This document shows positions 47,093 to 54,858 of a DNA stretch of 64,000 nt, in pieces (position 1 is the first letter of the stretch; each line of letters opens with the position of its first letter). The stretch is from Helicobacter marmotae (lineage in GTDB: Bacteria; Campylobacterota; Campylobacteria; Campylobacterales; Helicobacteraceae). Both the position numbers and the translations under genes were made by a program. The stretch covers positions 1 through 64,000 of the forward strand of contig NZ_NXLR01000003.1 of assembly GCF_003364255.1 (NCBI RefSeq), in the 5' to 3' direction. The notes beneath the pieces were generated by a model, which was given only the letters and a program-made list of their open reading frames with translations, was not told where the DNA came from and made no database searches.

Positions 47093-48280
47093 ATGAAGTA
47101 TGCCCCTTTAAGGCTATACAAAGCCCTAAAAGCCCTCTTAAGTACAAGCTATCAATGCGCGCTCAAGTGTTTAAGCTACCTTTTTAAGCCCGCTCCCTCC
47201 CCTCAAAGCATAGCCATTTTACGCAATGATGCCATTGGCGATTATTTGCTATTTCGTAACTTCCTAGCCCAAATCAAACAATCCTACCCCAACTATCATC
47301 TTACATTTATAGCCAATATAAGCTATGCCGACCTTAGCTATGCCCTTGATAGCAAGGTCGTAGATGAATTTATCTTCCTTAGCCCTGCAAAATTTATGGG
47401 AAATATCTTGTATGCCCTAAAAATGCTAAAAATATTGCGCTCTAAGGAATATGCAATGTTACTTAACCCCATTCACTCCAGAGATAAATGTAATATCTTG
47501 CTCTCTTGCCTTATATGTGCAAAACAAAAGTTCGCCCCGCAAGGCGATAGCATTAATCTCCCCTTAAAGCTTAAAATCAAAAATGATAGCATCTACACCC
47601 GCCTTTTCCCCTCTAGCAAGCGTGTGATGTTTGAATTTTATAGAAATGAAGAGTTTTTTAGCCAATTTTTAGCTAAAAAGCTGCACACAAAGCTTTATAT
47701 TGACCCCACCCTTTTAGACTATAGCCTAACAGAATCTATCAAGCCCCCATATATAGTGCTTTTCATAGGAGCGAGTGCGGAATATAGAAAGTGGAGCATA
47801 GAGCATTTTGCTAAAGTGGGCATATACGTAGCCAAGCACTATCAATATAATATTGCACTTTGTGGCGGGAGTGAAGACAAAGAAGCGGGTTTGAAGTTGC
47901 AGACTTTACTTGAATCTGCCCTCACACACAATGAGCCAAAAATCCATAATTTCATAGGCTTAAGTAGCCTTAATCAACTTGGGGGAATCGTGTATAATGG
48001 CAACTTGCTTGTCTCAAATGAGACAAGCGCTGCACATCTTGGGAGCATATTAGACACGGCGATAACTATCGCCGTGTCTAATGGCAACCACCTAGGGCGG
48101 TTTATCCCTTATCCTAAAAGTCTAAGGGATAAGCCCCGCCCGGTGCTTCACCACTTCATACGCGACAATCCCGACCTTTATGAAGAGCTAAGCAACACCT
48201 TTGCCTATAAAAGTGAGCTTGATATAAACCAAATCACTCCACAAGAAGTGATAGATACGATAGCAAAGGCGCTTTTATGA
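47093..48280 (+). CDS. Heptosyltransferase-like glycosyltransferase family 9
   Basis: A 395-residue GT-B enzyme. It has the family-9 N-terminal strand SIAILRNDAIGDYLLFRNFL, AEYRKWSIEHFAKVGIYVAK, LCGGSEDKEAG and the late motif LVSNETSAAHLGSILDTAIT. GT9 enzymes add heptose or related sugars to the LPS core; specificity here is open. Three hairpins occur in a row near its 3' end (48007-48132). Its start may be coupled to the upstream gene when tract T4 is G10. The dispersed repeat block begins right after its stop. Confidence 0.85.
   Translation: MKYAPLRLYKALKALLSTSYQCALKCLSYLFKPAPSPQSIAILRNDAIGDYLLFRNFLAQIKQSYPNYHLTFIANISYADLSYALDSKVVDEFIFLSPAKFMGNILYALKMLKILRSKEYAMLLNPIHSRDKCNILLSCLICAKQKFAPQGDSINLPLKLKIKNDSIYTRLFPSSKRVMFEFYRNEEFFSQFLAKKLHTKLYIDPTLLDYSLTESIKPPYIVLFIGASAEYRKWSIEHFAKVGIYVAKHYQYNIALCGGSEDKEAGLKLQTLLESALTHNEPKIHNFIGLSSLNQLGGIVYNGNLLVSNETSAAHLGSILDTAITIAVSNGNHLGRFIPYPKSLRDKPRPVLHHFIRDNPDLYEELSNTFAYKSELDINQITPQEVIDTIAKALL
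48007..48132. repeat. Three consecutive palindromes inside a CDS
   Basis: Arms 48007-48016/48019-48028 (GCTTGTCTCA, loop AA), 48049-48064/48067-48082 (ATTAGACACGGCGATA, loop AC) and 48102-48111/48123-48132 (TTATCCCTTA, 11-nt loop) are each perfect. They fall in codons for LVSNETSAAHLGSILDTAIT to YPKSLRDKPRP. Confidence 0.85.
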
Positions 48281-48359
48281 GCTCTTATCAAACTGCATTG
48301 GCAAATACCATATCTTGCTTGAGTTGGCATATCTTTACCTCACAAGTGAGGCTCACTAG

Positions 48360-49100
48360 AAAATCCGCCACTTTGTCATGTCTAGAGCGTAGCGAAGAAT
48401 CTCTAAAGGAATCACCAGTGACTCCGTTATTTTGTCATTCTGAGGGAGCACGAAGTGCGACCGAAGAATCTCTTTCAAACCTACTAGAAAGCCCACAGAG
48501 ATTCTTCGGGGCTGAAGCCCCTCAGAATGACAACAAGTCCAACCCGCAAGATAAAATTACCTTGCAAAGGAAGTTAGTTTGTCATTCTGAGGAAAGGCGT
48601 AGCCTGACCGAAGAATTGCTATTATCTACTAAAGACTCCTTAAACGAATCACTAGAAAGGCAGTTACTTTGCCATTCTAAGCATTGCGAAGAAACTCCAC
48701 CCGAATCACCAGTGACTCCGTTATTTTGTCATTCTGAGGGCGGGCGTAGCCCAACCGAAGAATCTCTAAAGGAATCACTAGAGACTCAAAAAGAGATTCT
48801 TCACCCCCTAGCGGGGGTTCAGAATGACAAAATAATTTCCCTTGCGGGTAGCCAAGTTTGTCATTCTAAGCATTGCGAAGAATCTCTACCCGAATCACTA
48901 GTCGCTAAAAGAGATTCTTCGCTTGATTCTCAAGCTCAGAATGACAAACTAACGACATTTACTAGAAATCCAAAAAGCAATGATTCACAAAAAGCCCGCA
49001 GAGATTCTTCGGTCGTTTCACTCCCTCAGAATGACAAACTTGGCTACCCGCAAGGGAAACCCACACATAATAAACACCTACAAGAGAAATGAGTTTGTCA
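48360..49100. repeat. Dispersed hairpin repeat block 4
   Basis: The densest block of the family. Several facing GTCATTCTGAG ... CGAAGAATCTCT units lie end to end, with linkers such as CCCGCAAGATAAAATTACC and CTTGGCTACCCGCAAGGGAA; the latter also occurs at about 38-55 and in variant form near 56000. It interrupts the glycan arm between the GT9 gene and the first split methyltransferase. A long frame (48277-49092) reads through it, but its product is only repeat translation. Confidence 0.8.
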
Positions 49101-49155
49101 TTCCAAAGGGGCAAGCCCCACAAGGGCAAAAATTACAACACAAAAGGAGCATTCC

Positions 49156-50182
49156 ATGATAAAAGCAAAAATAAAGGCAAAACTTGCACACTACCCTAAA
49201 AAGTTTCTTTCTCAATTAAAGTCGTATTTCACAAATGAGCTAAACACAAAGCTTGATAGCCTCATTATGATTCACGCTCAAACCCTAAGTCTTCAGCATT
49301 TAGAGCACTATAAGCAAAGAGTAACGGGGGGGGGGGCAGAATGAAAGTTATTCCCATAAATACACTACAGATCAAGTTTCCACAAATCAAAAGGTGGATA
49401 TAAATATGTTTGAATTTTCTGCATATTCACAAAATGGCGAAGATGGAATTATTGACTTTTTGATTGAAGTCTTAGGGCTAGATACTCATAAAAGTGGCTA
49501 TCCGCGGGCTTTTATTGAATTTGGCGTGCAAGATTATAGGGAATCTAACACCCGCTATTTGCTAAAAAGGAGGCATTTTCAAGGTTTGGTGCTTGACTCT
49601 TCGCCAAAGTATATTCAGGCAATACGTGATGATTCTCTCTTTTGGCAATATGACCTAGAGGCAAAGCAAGCCTTTATCACTAAAGAGAATATAAATCCCC
49701 TTATACAAGAATGGCTAGATTCACGAGGTTTAGAGAATGTCGCGCTTTTGAGTATCGATATTGATGGGGTTGATTATTATGTATGGGAGGCGATTACTTG
49801 CATTAGCCCAGCTATTGTGGTTATCGAATATAACGCCCTTTTAGAGGGAGCTACAAGCGTGCCTTATGATGAAAAGTTTGAGAGATTTAAGGCTCATTTT
49901 AGTGGTTTGTATTTTGGAGCAAGTTTAAACGCTCTAAGAGCGCTTGGGCATAAAAAGGGCTATTGCTTTGTGGGGGTAGATAGAAGCGGGAGTAATGCGT
50001 TTTTTGTCTCTTCTTCCTTGCAAGAAAAGCTCTCACACATACACAGCTTTGCCCCAAATGACCCATATAGCCCGCCTGTGCATCATACCCGCCAAGCAAG
50101 GGATAAAAATGGGAATCTTAGCTTTACACATGGGGTAAATCGCTCAAAGCTTATTGCACATCTCCCTTTGTGCAAAGTATAA
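49156..50182 (+). CDS. FkbM-like methyltransferase, phase OFF
   Basis: The first part (ATG 49156 after AAAGGAG) encodes a basic helical segment and LDSLIMIHAQTLSLQHLEHY, then a G11 tract and stop (GGGAE) at 49344. The +1 frame is open from the tract, QNESYSHKYTTDQ through to MFEFSAYSQNGEDGIIDFL, and runs to 50182 with FIEFGVQDYRESNTRYLL and LLSIDIDGVDYYVWEAI, resembling FkbM-type SAM methyltransferases. G10 or G13 joins both parts into about 341 residues. An internal start (ATG 49406) might still give the C-terminal enzyme alone. Confidence 0.75.
49326..49336 (+). repeat. Poly-G tract T5 (G11), OFF
   Basis: Flanks AGAGTAAC and CAGAATG. ON needs 10 or 13. Confidence 0.92.
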
Positions 50183-50213
50183 TCTCACCCAAATATCACA
50201 CTAAAGGAGTACA

Positions 50214-51240
50214 ATGAAATTACTAGCACTTTTAATTTATAAGGCTTACCTTCAGTCCCATTCGAAGCTTCTCTGCAAAATGCTTCTTTTCATACGCAAG
50301 ATAATGCTTAAAATAAGCGACCCTATTATTGATATAGCTTATCGGGGGTTTTACTTTGCTATGCCCTTTTCGCATAGTATTTTTATAAACCAAAAGCTCT
50401 ACCCTAGCTATGATATGCAATTAAAGGGCATTGCAAGCTATATTTCAAGCAAATATCCAAAGCCCGGAATCATTGATGTAGGTGCTAATATTGGCGATAC
50501 AATGGCATTTTGCGCTTGTGGGAATGCAACATATTGGCTATTTGAGGGCGAAAAAAGTTATGCAAAGCTTATCCCGCTAAATATCAAGCGCAATTTTGCT
50601 AAAAAAGCAACGGGGGGGGGGGCAGAGTATGAATATGCGCAGCCTATCCGCACAGAGCTTATCTGAGCAGGGCTTAAGCACACACGCAGATTTGCCACAA
50701 TATAAGCTCTATGAGTGTTTCTTGGGCGATAGTGAGAATGAAACAAATTTGTATATAGAAAAGCAAGATGGCAGCTCGAAATTAAAACATAGCAACAATG
50801 CTAACAATACTCATAAAATTTGCACGCTTGATAGCCTTATGCAAAATTCTCACTTTATCCCACATTTTATTAAAATTGACACAGATGGCTTTGATTTTAA
50901 AGTGCTTCGGGGAGCTAAAGAGACCCTAAAGGCACATAAAAGCGCGCTTTTTTTTGAATGGGATCAATTCCATTTACGCCCCCTTGGGGAAGACCCACTC
51001 TCTATTTTTAGCTATCTTTATGAGCTTGGTTACAAAGAATGCCTTATTTTTGATAATTTTGGCAGGATTTTATGCCAGATTCAAAGCAATGATCGCACAA
51101 ACCTAGCCCTGCTTATGGACTATACGCTTATCTCAAAGCAACATATTTGTTATTATGATGTGCTTACTTTCCATAGTCTTAGCGGGCTTTGTGTGAAAGA
51201 ATATTTAGCCTTTATCCAAAGGAGTGAAAATGCTATGTAA
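50214..51240 (+). CDS. FkbM-family methyltransferase, phase OFF
   Basis: The N-terminal part (50214 to the tract) has the SAM-binding GIIDVGANIGDTMAFCA of the FkbM family. The C-terminal part (open from the tract in the +1 frame to 51240) has YECFLGDSENETNLYIE and HFIKIDTDGFDFKVLRGAKE, which complete the same fold. At G11 (50612-50622) the first frame ends at 50666. G10 or G13 restores about 341 residues, with GGGQSMNMRSLS as an insertion between a helix and a strand. The gene is OFF in this sequence. Confidence 0.82.
50612..50622 (+). repeat. Poly-G tract T6 (G11), OFF
   Basis: Flanks AAAGCAAC and CAGAGTA. ON needs 10 or 13. Confidence 0.92.
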
Positions 51241-52142
51241 AATTTGTAATGCAAAGACAGAATTTGCCTTTGAAGGAGGAGTACTGAAAAGCTTTAAAGT
51301 GAAGTTTTTTAAATGTTTTGCTTGCGGGTTTTTAAGCCCCAGTGAAGTACATTGGCTACATCTTGCCTATAGTGAAGCCATAAATAGAAGTGATACGGGC
51401 ATTGTAGCGCGTAATTTGTATTTGTATAAAATCGTGCTAAATATCGCATACCTGCTTTTTGACTTTGGCAAACGCCCTTTAATTGCGCCTCTAAACACCC
51501 CATCTAACACATCTCTAAAGGGATTCTTAAATACCTTCAAAGCCCCCAAAACTAAGAAATTAGGCAAAGAGCAAACAGGGGGGGGGGCAGAACAAAGATT
51601 ATGATAAAAGCTTGCTTGATTTTGGTGGCGGAAGTGGGCTGCTTGTGCGCTTGCTTCGCGATAATGGTATAGATGCCTATTGGAGTGATAGATATTGCCA
51701 AAATCTCTTTGCAAGGGGATTTGAATATGAAAATGCTTTGAATCTTAACTTAGGGCTTGCTACTTGTTTTGAAGTCTTTGAGCATTTGCTAGAGCCTAAA
51801 GCGAGCATTAATGAAATGCTACAAATCTGCCCGAACTTACTCTTCTCTACCGAGCTACTCCCCTCCCCTATCCCAAAGCATAGCGGGAAAGATCTTTGGT
51901 GGTATTATGGTTTCTCCCATGGGCAGCATATTAGCTTTTATGAGCGAAAAACCTTAGCATACATCGCTAAAGTGCATAATCTGCATTTTAACTCTTATGC
52001 CAATTTACATCTTTTCTCCCAAAAGCCTATAAATCCTTTTGTTTTTAAGTGGATTATCAAACTTAGCCACAAAGGCTTATACACGTTGTGCAAAAGGCAA
52101 TTTAGGAGCAAAACACAAAGTGATAATCAAGCTTTGCAATGA
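51230..52142 (+). CDS. Zinc-ribbon SAM methyltransferase, phase OFF
   Basis: ATG 51230 (AAAGGAG upstream) overlaps the previous stop. The N-terminus has CKICNAKTEF and CFACGFLSPSE, a CxxC-CxxC zinc ribbon typical of class I methyltransferases of this sort. A G10 tract (51578-51587) then ends the frame at 51604. In the other frame QNKDYDKSLLDFGGGSGLLV continues to 52142, with FEVFEHLLEPKASINEML and LFSTELLP. G9 or G12 joins both, about 303 residues. OFF in this sequence. Note that the ON length class differs from most neighbouring tracts. Confidence 0.8.
51578..51587 (+). repeat. Poly-G tract T7 (G10), OFF
   Basis: Flanks GCAAACA and CAGAACA. ON needs 9 or 12. Confidence 0.92.
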
Positions 52143-52182
52143 GTTATGCTACAATGCCACCCATAACTCTAAAGGTGGCACA

Positions 52183-52968
52183 TTGGAATATCTACTTTAT
52201 ATACTCAAATTATGTTACAGAATCTTAAGGGCACTTAAAAGAAAAATAAGCCAGATATTTAAGCGCACATTCAACCCGCCCAAATGGCATAATATGCGCA
52301 CCCTTAAGCCTATCTCAAATGTATTTGGCTTTGATAGAGGCACGCCTATAGATAGAATCTACACCGATGACTTTTTAAATAAAAATGCGCATTTTATACG
52401 TGGCAGAGTGTGTGAAATCGCTGAAAACACCTACACAAAGAGATTTGGCACACAAGTAGAAAAAAGCGAAATTTTGCATTTTAATGCTGATAACCCAAAT
52501 GCTACGATCATTGGAGACTTGACACAGCACGCTAACTTGCCTCACAATATCTTAGATTGCTTTATTTGCACGGTTACACTCAATTTTATTTATGATTACA
52601 AGGCTGCCATTAAGGGAATCTACCTTATGCTAAAAGAGAATGCAATTAACGGGGGGGGGGGATATGAAAACCCTAGCGTGGCTTTAGTGAGTGTGGCGGG
52701 CTTAGTGCAGGTTTCACAATATGATTATGAACGTTGGGGAGATTATTGGCGTTTTACAGATATGGGGATTAAAAGGGATTTTGAAGAGGTATTTGGAGTG
52801 GGTAATGTGGAAGTAATAACCTATGGGAATGTCTTGAGTGCGATAGCTGAACTCCAAGGCATAGCCGCAGAGGAGTTAAGTGAAAAAGAGCTTTTTACCC
52901 ATGATAAAGCCTATCCTGTGCTCATCTGCATAGTTGCCAAAAAATTTGCTAAAAAATGTGAGGACTAA
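52183..52968 (+). CDS. Class I SAM methyltransferase-like protein, phase ON
   Basis: I place the start at TTG 52183 because AAAGGTGG lies just upstream; the frame is open further, into the previous gene. The product of about 261 residues has RGRVCEIAENTYTKRFG, ATIIGDLTQHANLPHNILDC and LNFIYDYKAAIKGIYLMLKE of a reduced methyltransferase fold. Where most relatives have LKPGG, it reads LKENAINGGGGYENPS from a G11 tract (52651-52661). G10 would hit a stop within eight codons. It is read through here. Confidence 0.7.
   Translation: MEYLLYILKLCYRILRALKRKISQIFKRTFNPPKWHNMRTLKPISNVFGFDRGTPIDRIYTDDFLNKNAHFIRGRVCEIAENTYTKRFGTQVEKSEILHFNADNPNATIIGDLTQHANLPHNILDCFICTVTLNFIYDYKAAIKGIYLMLKENAINGGGGYENPSVALVSVAGLVQVSQYDYERWGDYWRFTDMGIKRDFEEVFGVGNVEVITYGNVLSAIAELQGIAAEELSEKELFTHDKAYPVLICIVAKKFAKKCED
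52651..52661 (+). repeat. Poly-G tract T8 (G11), ON
   Basis: Flanks CAATTAAC and ATATGA. ON at 11 (or 8, 14). Confidence 0.92.
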
Positions 52969-52969
52969 T

Positions 52970-53974
52970 ATGCGCCCTGCTTTTATCTCTACATATATTC
53001 ATAAACTCTCTGCCCTAAAATGTGTGCAGAATTTCTTTAAAGGCAGCGGTGTAATCCTTATGCTTCATCGTATAGCACCTTTTGAAGCAAAGCTCTCCCC
53101 GAATGAGAATATGAAAGTTAGCCCTGAATTTTTAGAAAATTTTATAGTGGATTGCTTGGATGGGGGCTATCACTTCATTAGCCTTGATGAGCTTATTTTC
53201 GGGCTTTTGCATAAAAATTTGCCTAAATATTTTATCTGTATAAGTATTGATGATGGCTATAAAGATAATCTCACTTATGGCTATCCCATTTTTGCTAAAT
53301 ATGACATTCCATTTTGTATTTATGTCTGCACCTCTTTTCCAGAATCTAGCCATAATATGTGGTGGTTTGCCCTTGAGGACTATCTCTTAGCCCATGATAG
53401 CATTACCTTGGATGGGCAAACTTATAATATCGCTACGCGCGCACTTAAAGAAAATATGTTTCTCACCTTGCGCAATGAAATTATCCAAAAAGCCCAAAGC
53501 TATCAAAGTGGCACTGACATTTTAGAAAGTTTTGGCATTACTTATGATACAAGCACTTATAATCACCTAGCCCTAAGTTGGGAGGATATTTGCTTTTTAG
53601 ATAATGTGCTGGGGGGGGGGCAGAAGAAGCTTTGCACAATCGGAGCTCACACCCATTCCCACCCTATTTTTAACCACCTAAGCCCTGAAGATATTGCCAA
53701 AGATATACACATATCTCAAGAGCTTTTTGTCAAACACTTGGGCTATGCGCCTAAACACTTTGCCTATCCCTTTGGTGGGAGGGTTGAAGTGGATGCCTCA
53801 TATTTTGCATTAATAAAAGAGCTTGGATTCCTTAGTGCGACAACCACGCGACATGGCTGCATTTACCCCGCTCATAAAAAAGCCTTGCACGCATTGCCTC
53901 GTGTGTTTTTTGGGCAAGATTTTATGCTAGAATCTGCCTTTAGAGTCCGCAAAAAGCGCATAGTAACCGCTTGA
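52970..53974 (+). CDS. Polysaccharide deacetylase, phase ON
   Basis: From ATG 52970 the product has 334 residues. The NodB-type fold shows VILMLHRI near the N-terminus, ICISIDDGYKDNLTYGYPIF with the metal Asp, IGAHTHSHPIFNHL with the metal His pair, and HFAYPFGGRVEVD. A G10 tract (53611-53620) encodes LGGGQKK just before the CTIGAHTHSHP motif, a loop position. At other lengths the catalytic half is lost. It may remove N-acetyl groups from surface glycan or an intermediate. Confidence 0.87.
   Translation: MRPAFISTYIHKLSALKCVQNFFKGSGVILMLHRIAPFEAKLSPNENMKVSPEFLENFIVDCLDGGYHFISLDELIFGLLHKNLPKYFICISIDDGYKDNLTYGYPIFAKYDIPFCIYVCTSFPESSHNMWWFALEDYLLAHDSITLDGQTYNIATRALKENMFLTLRNEIIQKAQSYQSGTDILESFGITYDTSTYNHLALSWEDICFLDNVLGGGQKKLCTIGAHTHSHPIFNHLSPEDIAKDIHISQELFVKHLGYAPKHFAYPFGGRVEVDASYFALIKELGFLSATTTRHGCIYPAHKKALHALPRVFFGQDFMLESAFRVRKKRIVTA
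53611..53620 (+). repeat. Poly-G tract T9 (G10), ON
   Basis: Flanks AATGTGCT and CAGAAG. ON at 10 (or 13). Confidence 0.92.
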
Positions 53975-54006
53975 AATACATAAGACTACTTAAAAAAGGG
54001 AGCAAT

Positions 54007-54828
54007 ATGAATATTGACTTAACAGGCTTGCAAGAAGATGAGAGAAAAGCCCTTGAAGACTTACTTGCAAAGCAAAATCCACATATACAAGATGATTTAG
54101 AGCAGATATGGTATTTGCTTGATTTAGTTTGGGATGAGCTTGGCTGTGATAATAAAACACTCAATTGGGATAAAATAGCTACATTTTATGCCCACCCTGT
54201 GTGGGCTCTTAATGGCTTATTTATAGAATCTCACGCCCTCTCCCTCTTCATACGCAAAGCCATAGCTCACTACATAGCAGCACAAGGCTTTAAGAAGATC
54301 TGCGATTATGGCGGAGGATTTGGAAGTTTAGCTAAAGAAATAGCCAAACTCTGCCCAGAGGCACAAATTGATATTTATGAGCCTTTCCCCAGCGAATATG
54401 GGAAGCAATGCATAGAACACTATAGTAACATTACCTTTGTCTCAAGCCTCAAAGCAGAGCACTATGACTGCCTGCTATCAACTGATGTATTAGAGCATGT
54501 AGATTCTGTCCTTGATACTTTTGAATCTATGCTATCTGCCCTTAAAGTCGGCGGATGTGCCCTCATAGGCAATTGCTTCTATCCTGTGATTAAATGCCAC
54601 TTGCCTAAGCATTTCCACTACCGCTATAGCTTTAAGTATATCGCTCAAATGATGGGTGTGAGATATAAGGGAGTGATAGAGGGCACAGAATATGTACAAA
54701 TCTATAGTAAATATAAAAACGCCCGGGTGAATCTTGGGCTACAATTAGCGGGGGGGGGGGAGCAGATGTATATATGTGGCTCTATGCTTCCTAAAACCTC
54801 TAATCAAACCTCTATACAAAGCGCTTAA
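54007..54828 (+). CDS. SAM methyltransferase with tract-dependent C-terminus
   Basis: ATG 54007 follows AGGGAG. The 273-residue product has ICDYGGGFGSLAKEIAKLCP (SAM loop), DCLLSTDVLEHVDSVLDTFE and HYRYSFKYIAQMMGVRYKGV. At the present G11 tract (54750-54760) it ends with EQMYICGSMLPKTSNQTS and stops at 54828. With G10 the tail becomes SRCIYVALCFLKPLIKPLYK and 13 more residues, ending at TGA 54860-54862, overlapping the next ATG (54859) as ATGA. The G10 form looks more like a natural gene end. Confidence 0.8.
   Translation: MNIDLTGLQEDERKALEDLLAKQNPHIQDDLEQIWYLLDLVWDELGCDNKTLNWDKIATFYAHPVWALNGLFIESHALSLFIRKAIAHYIAAQGFKKICDYGGGFGSLAKEIAKLCPEAQIDIYEPFPSEYGKQCIEHYSNITFVSSLKAEHYDCLLSTDVLEHVDSVLDTFESMLSALKVGGCALIGNCFYPVIKCHLPKHFHYRYSFKYIAQMMGVRYKGVIEGTEYVQIYSKYKNARVNLGLQLAGGGEQMYICGSMLPKTSNQTSIQSA
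54750..54760 (+). repeat. Poly-G tract T10 (G11)
   Basis: Flanks CAATTAGC and AGCAGATG. G10 would extend the gene to an ATGA overlap with the next gene. Confidence 0.92.
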
Positions 54829-54858
54829 ATCACTCAAATCCCAAATAAAGGAACACAC

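Noticed and set aside
48277-49092. A 271-residue open frame overlapping the end of the GT9 gene
   Set aside because: Apart from the first 20 residues the product is repeat translation only. No ribosome site and no fold-like composition.
48360-49100. CRISPR array
   Set aside because: Repeats are facing inverted halves of uneven spacing with variable cores, not regular direct repeats with unique spacers. No cas genes nearby.
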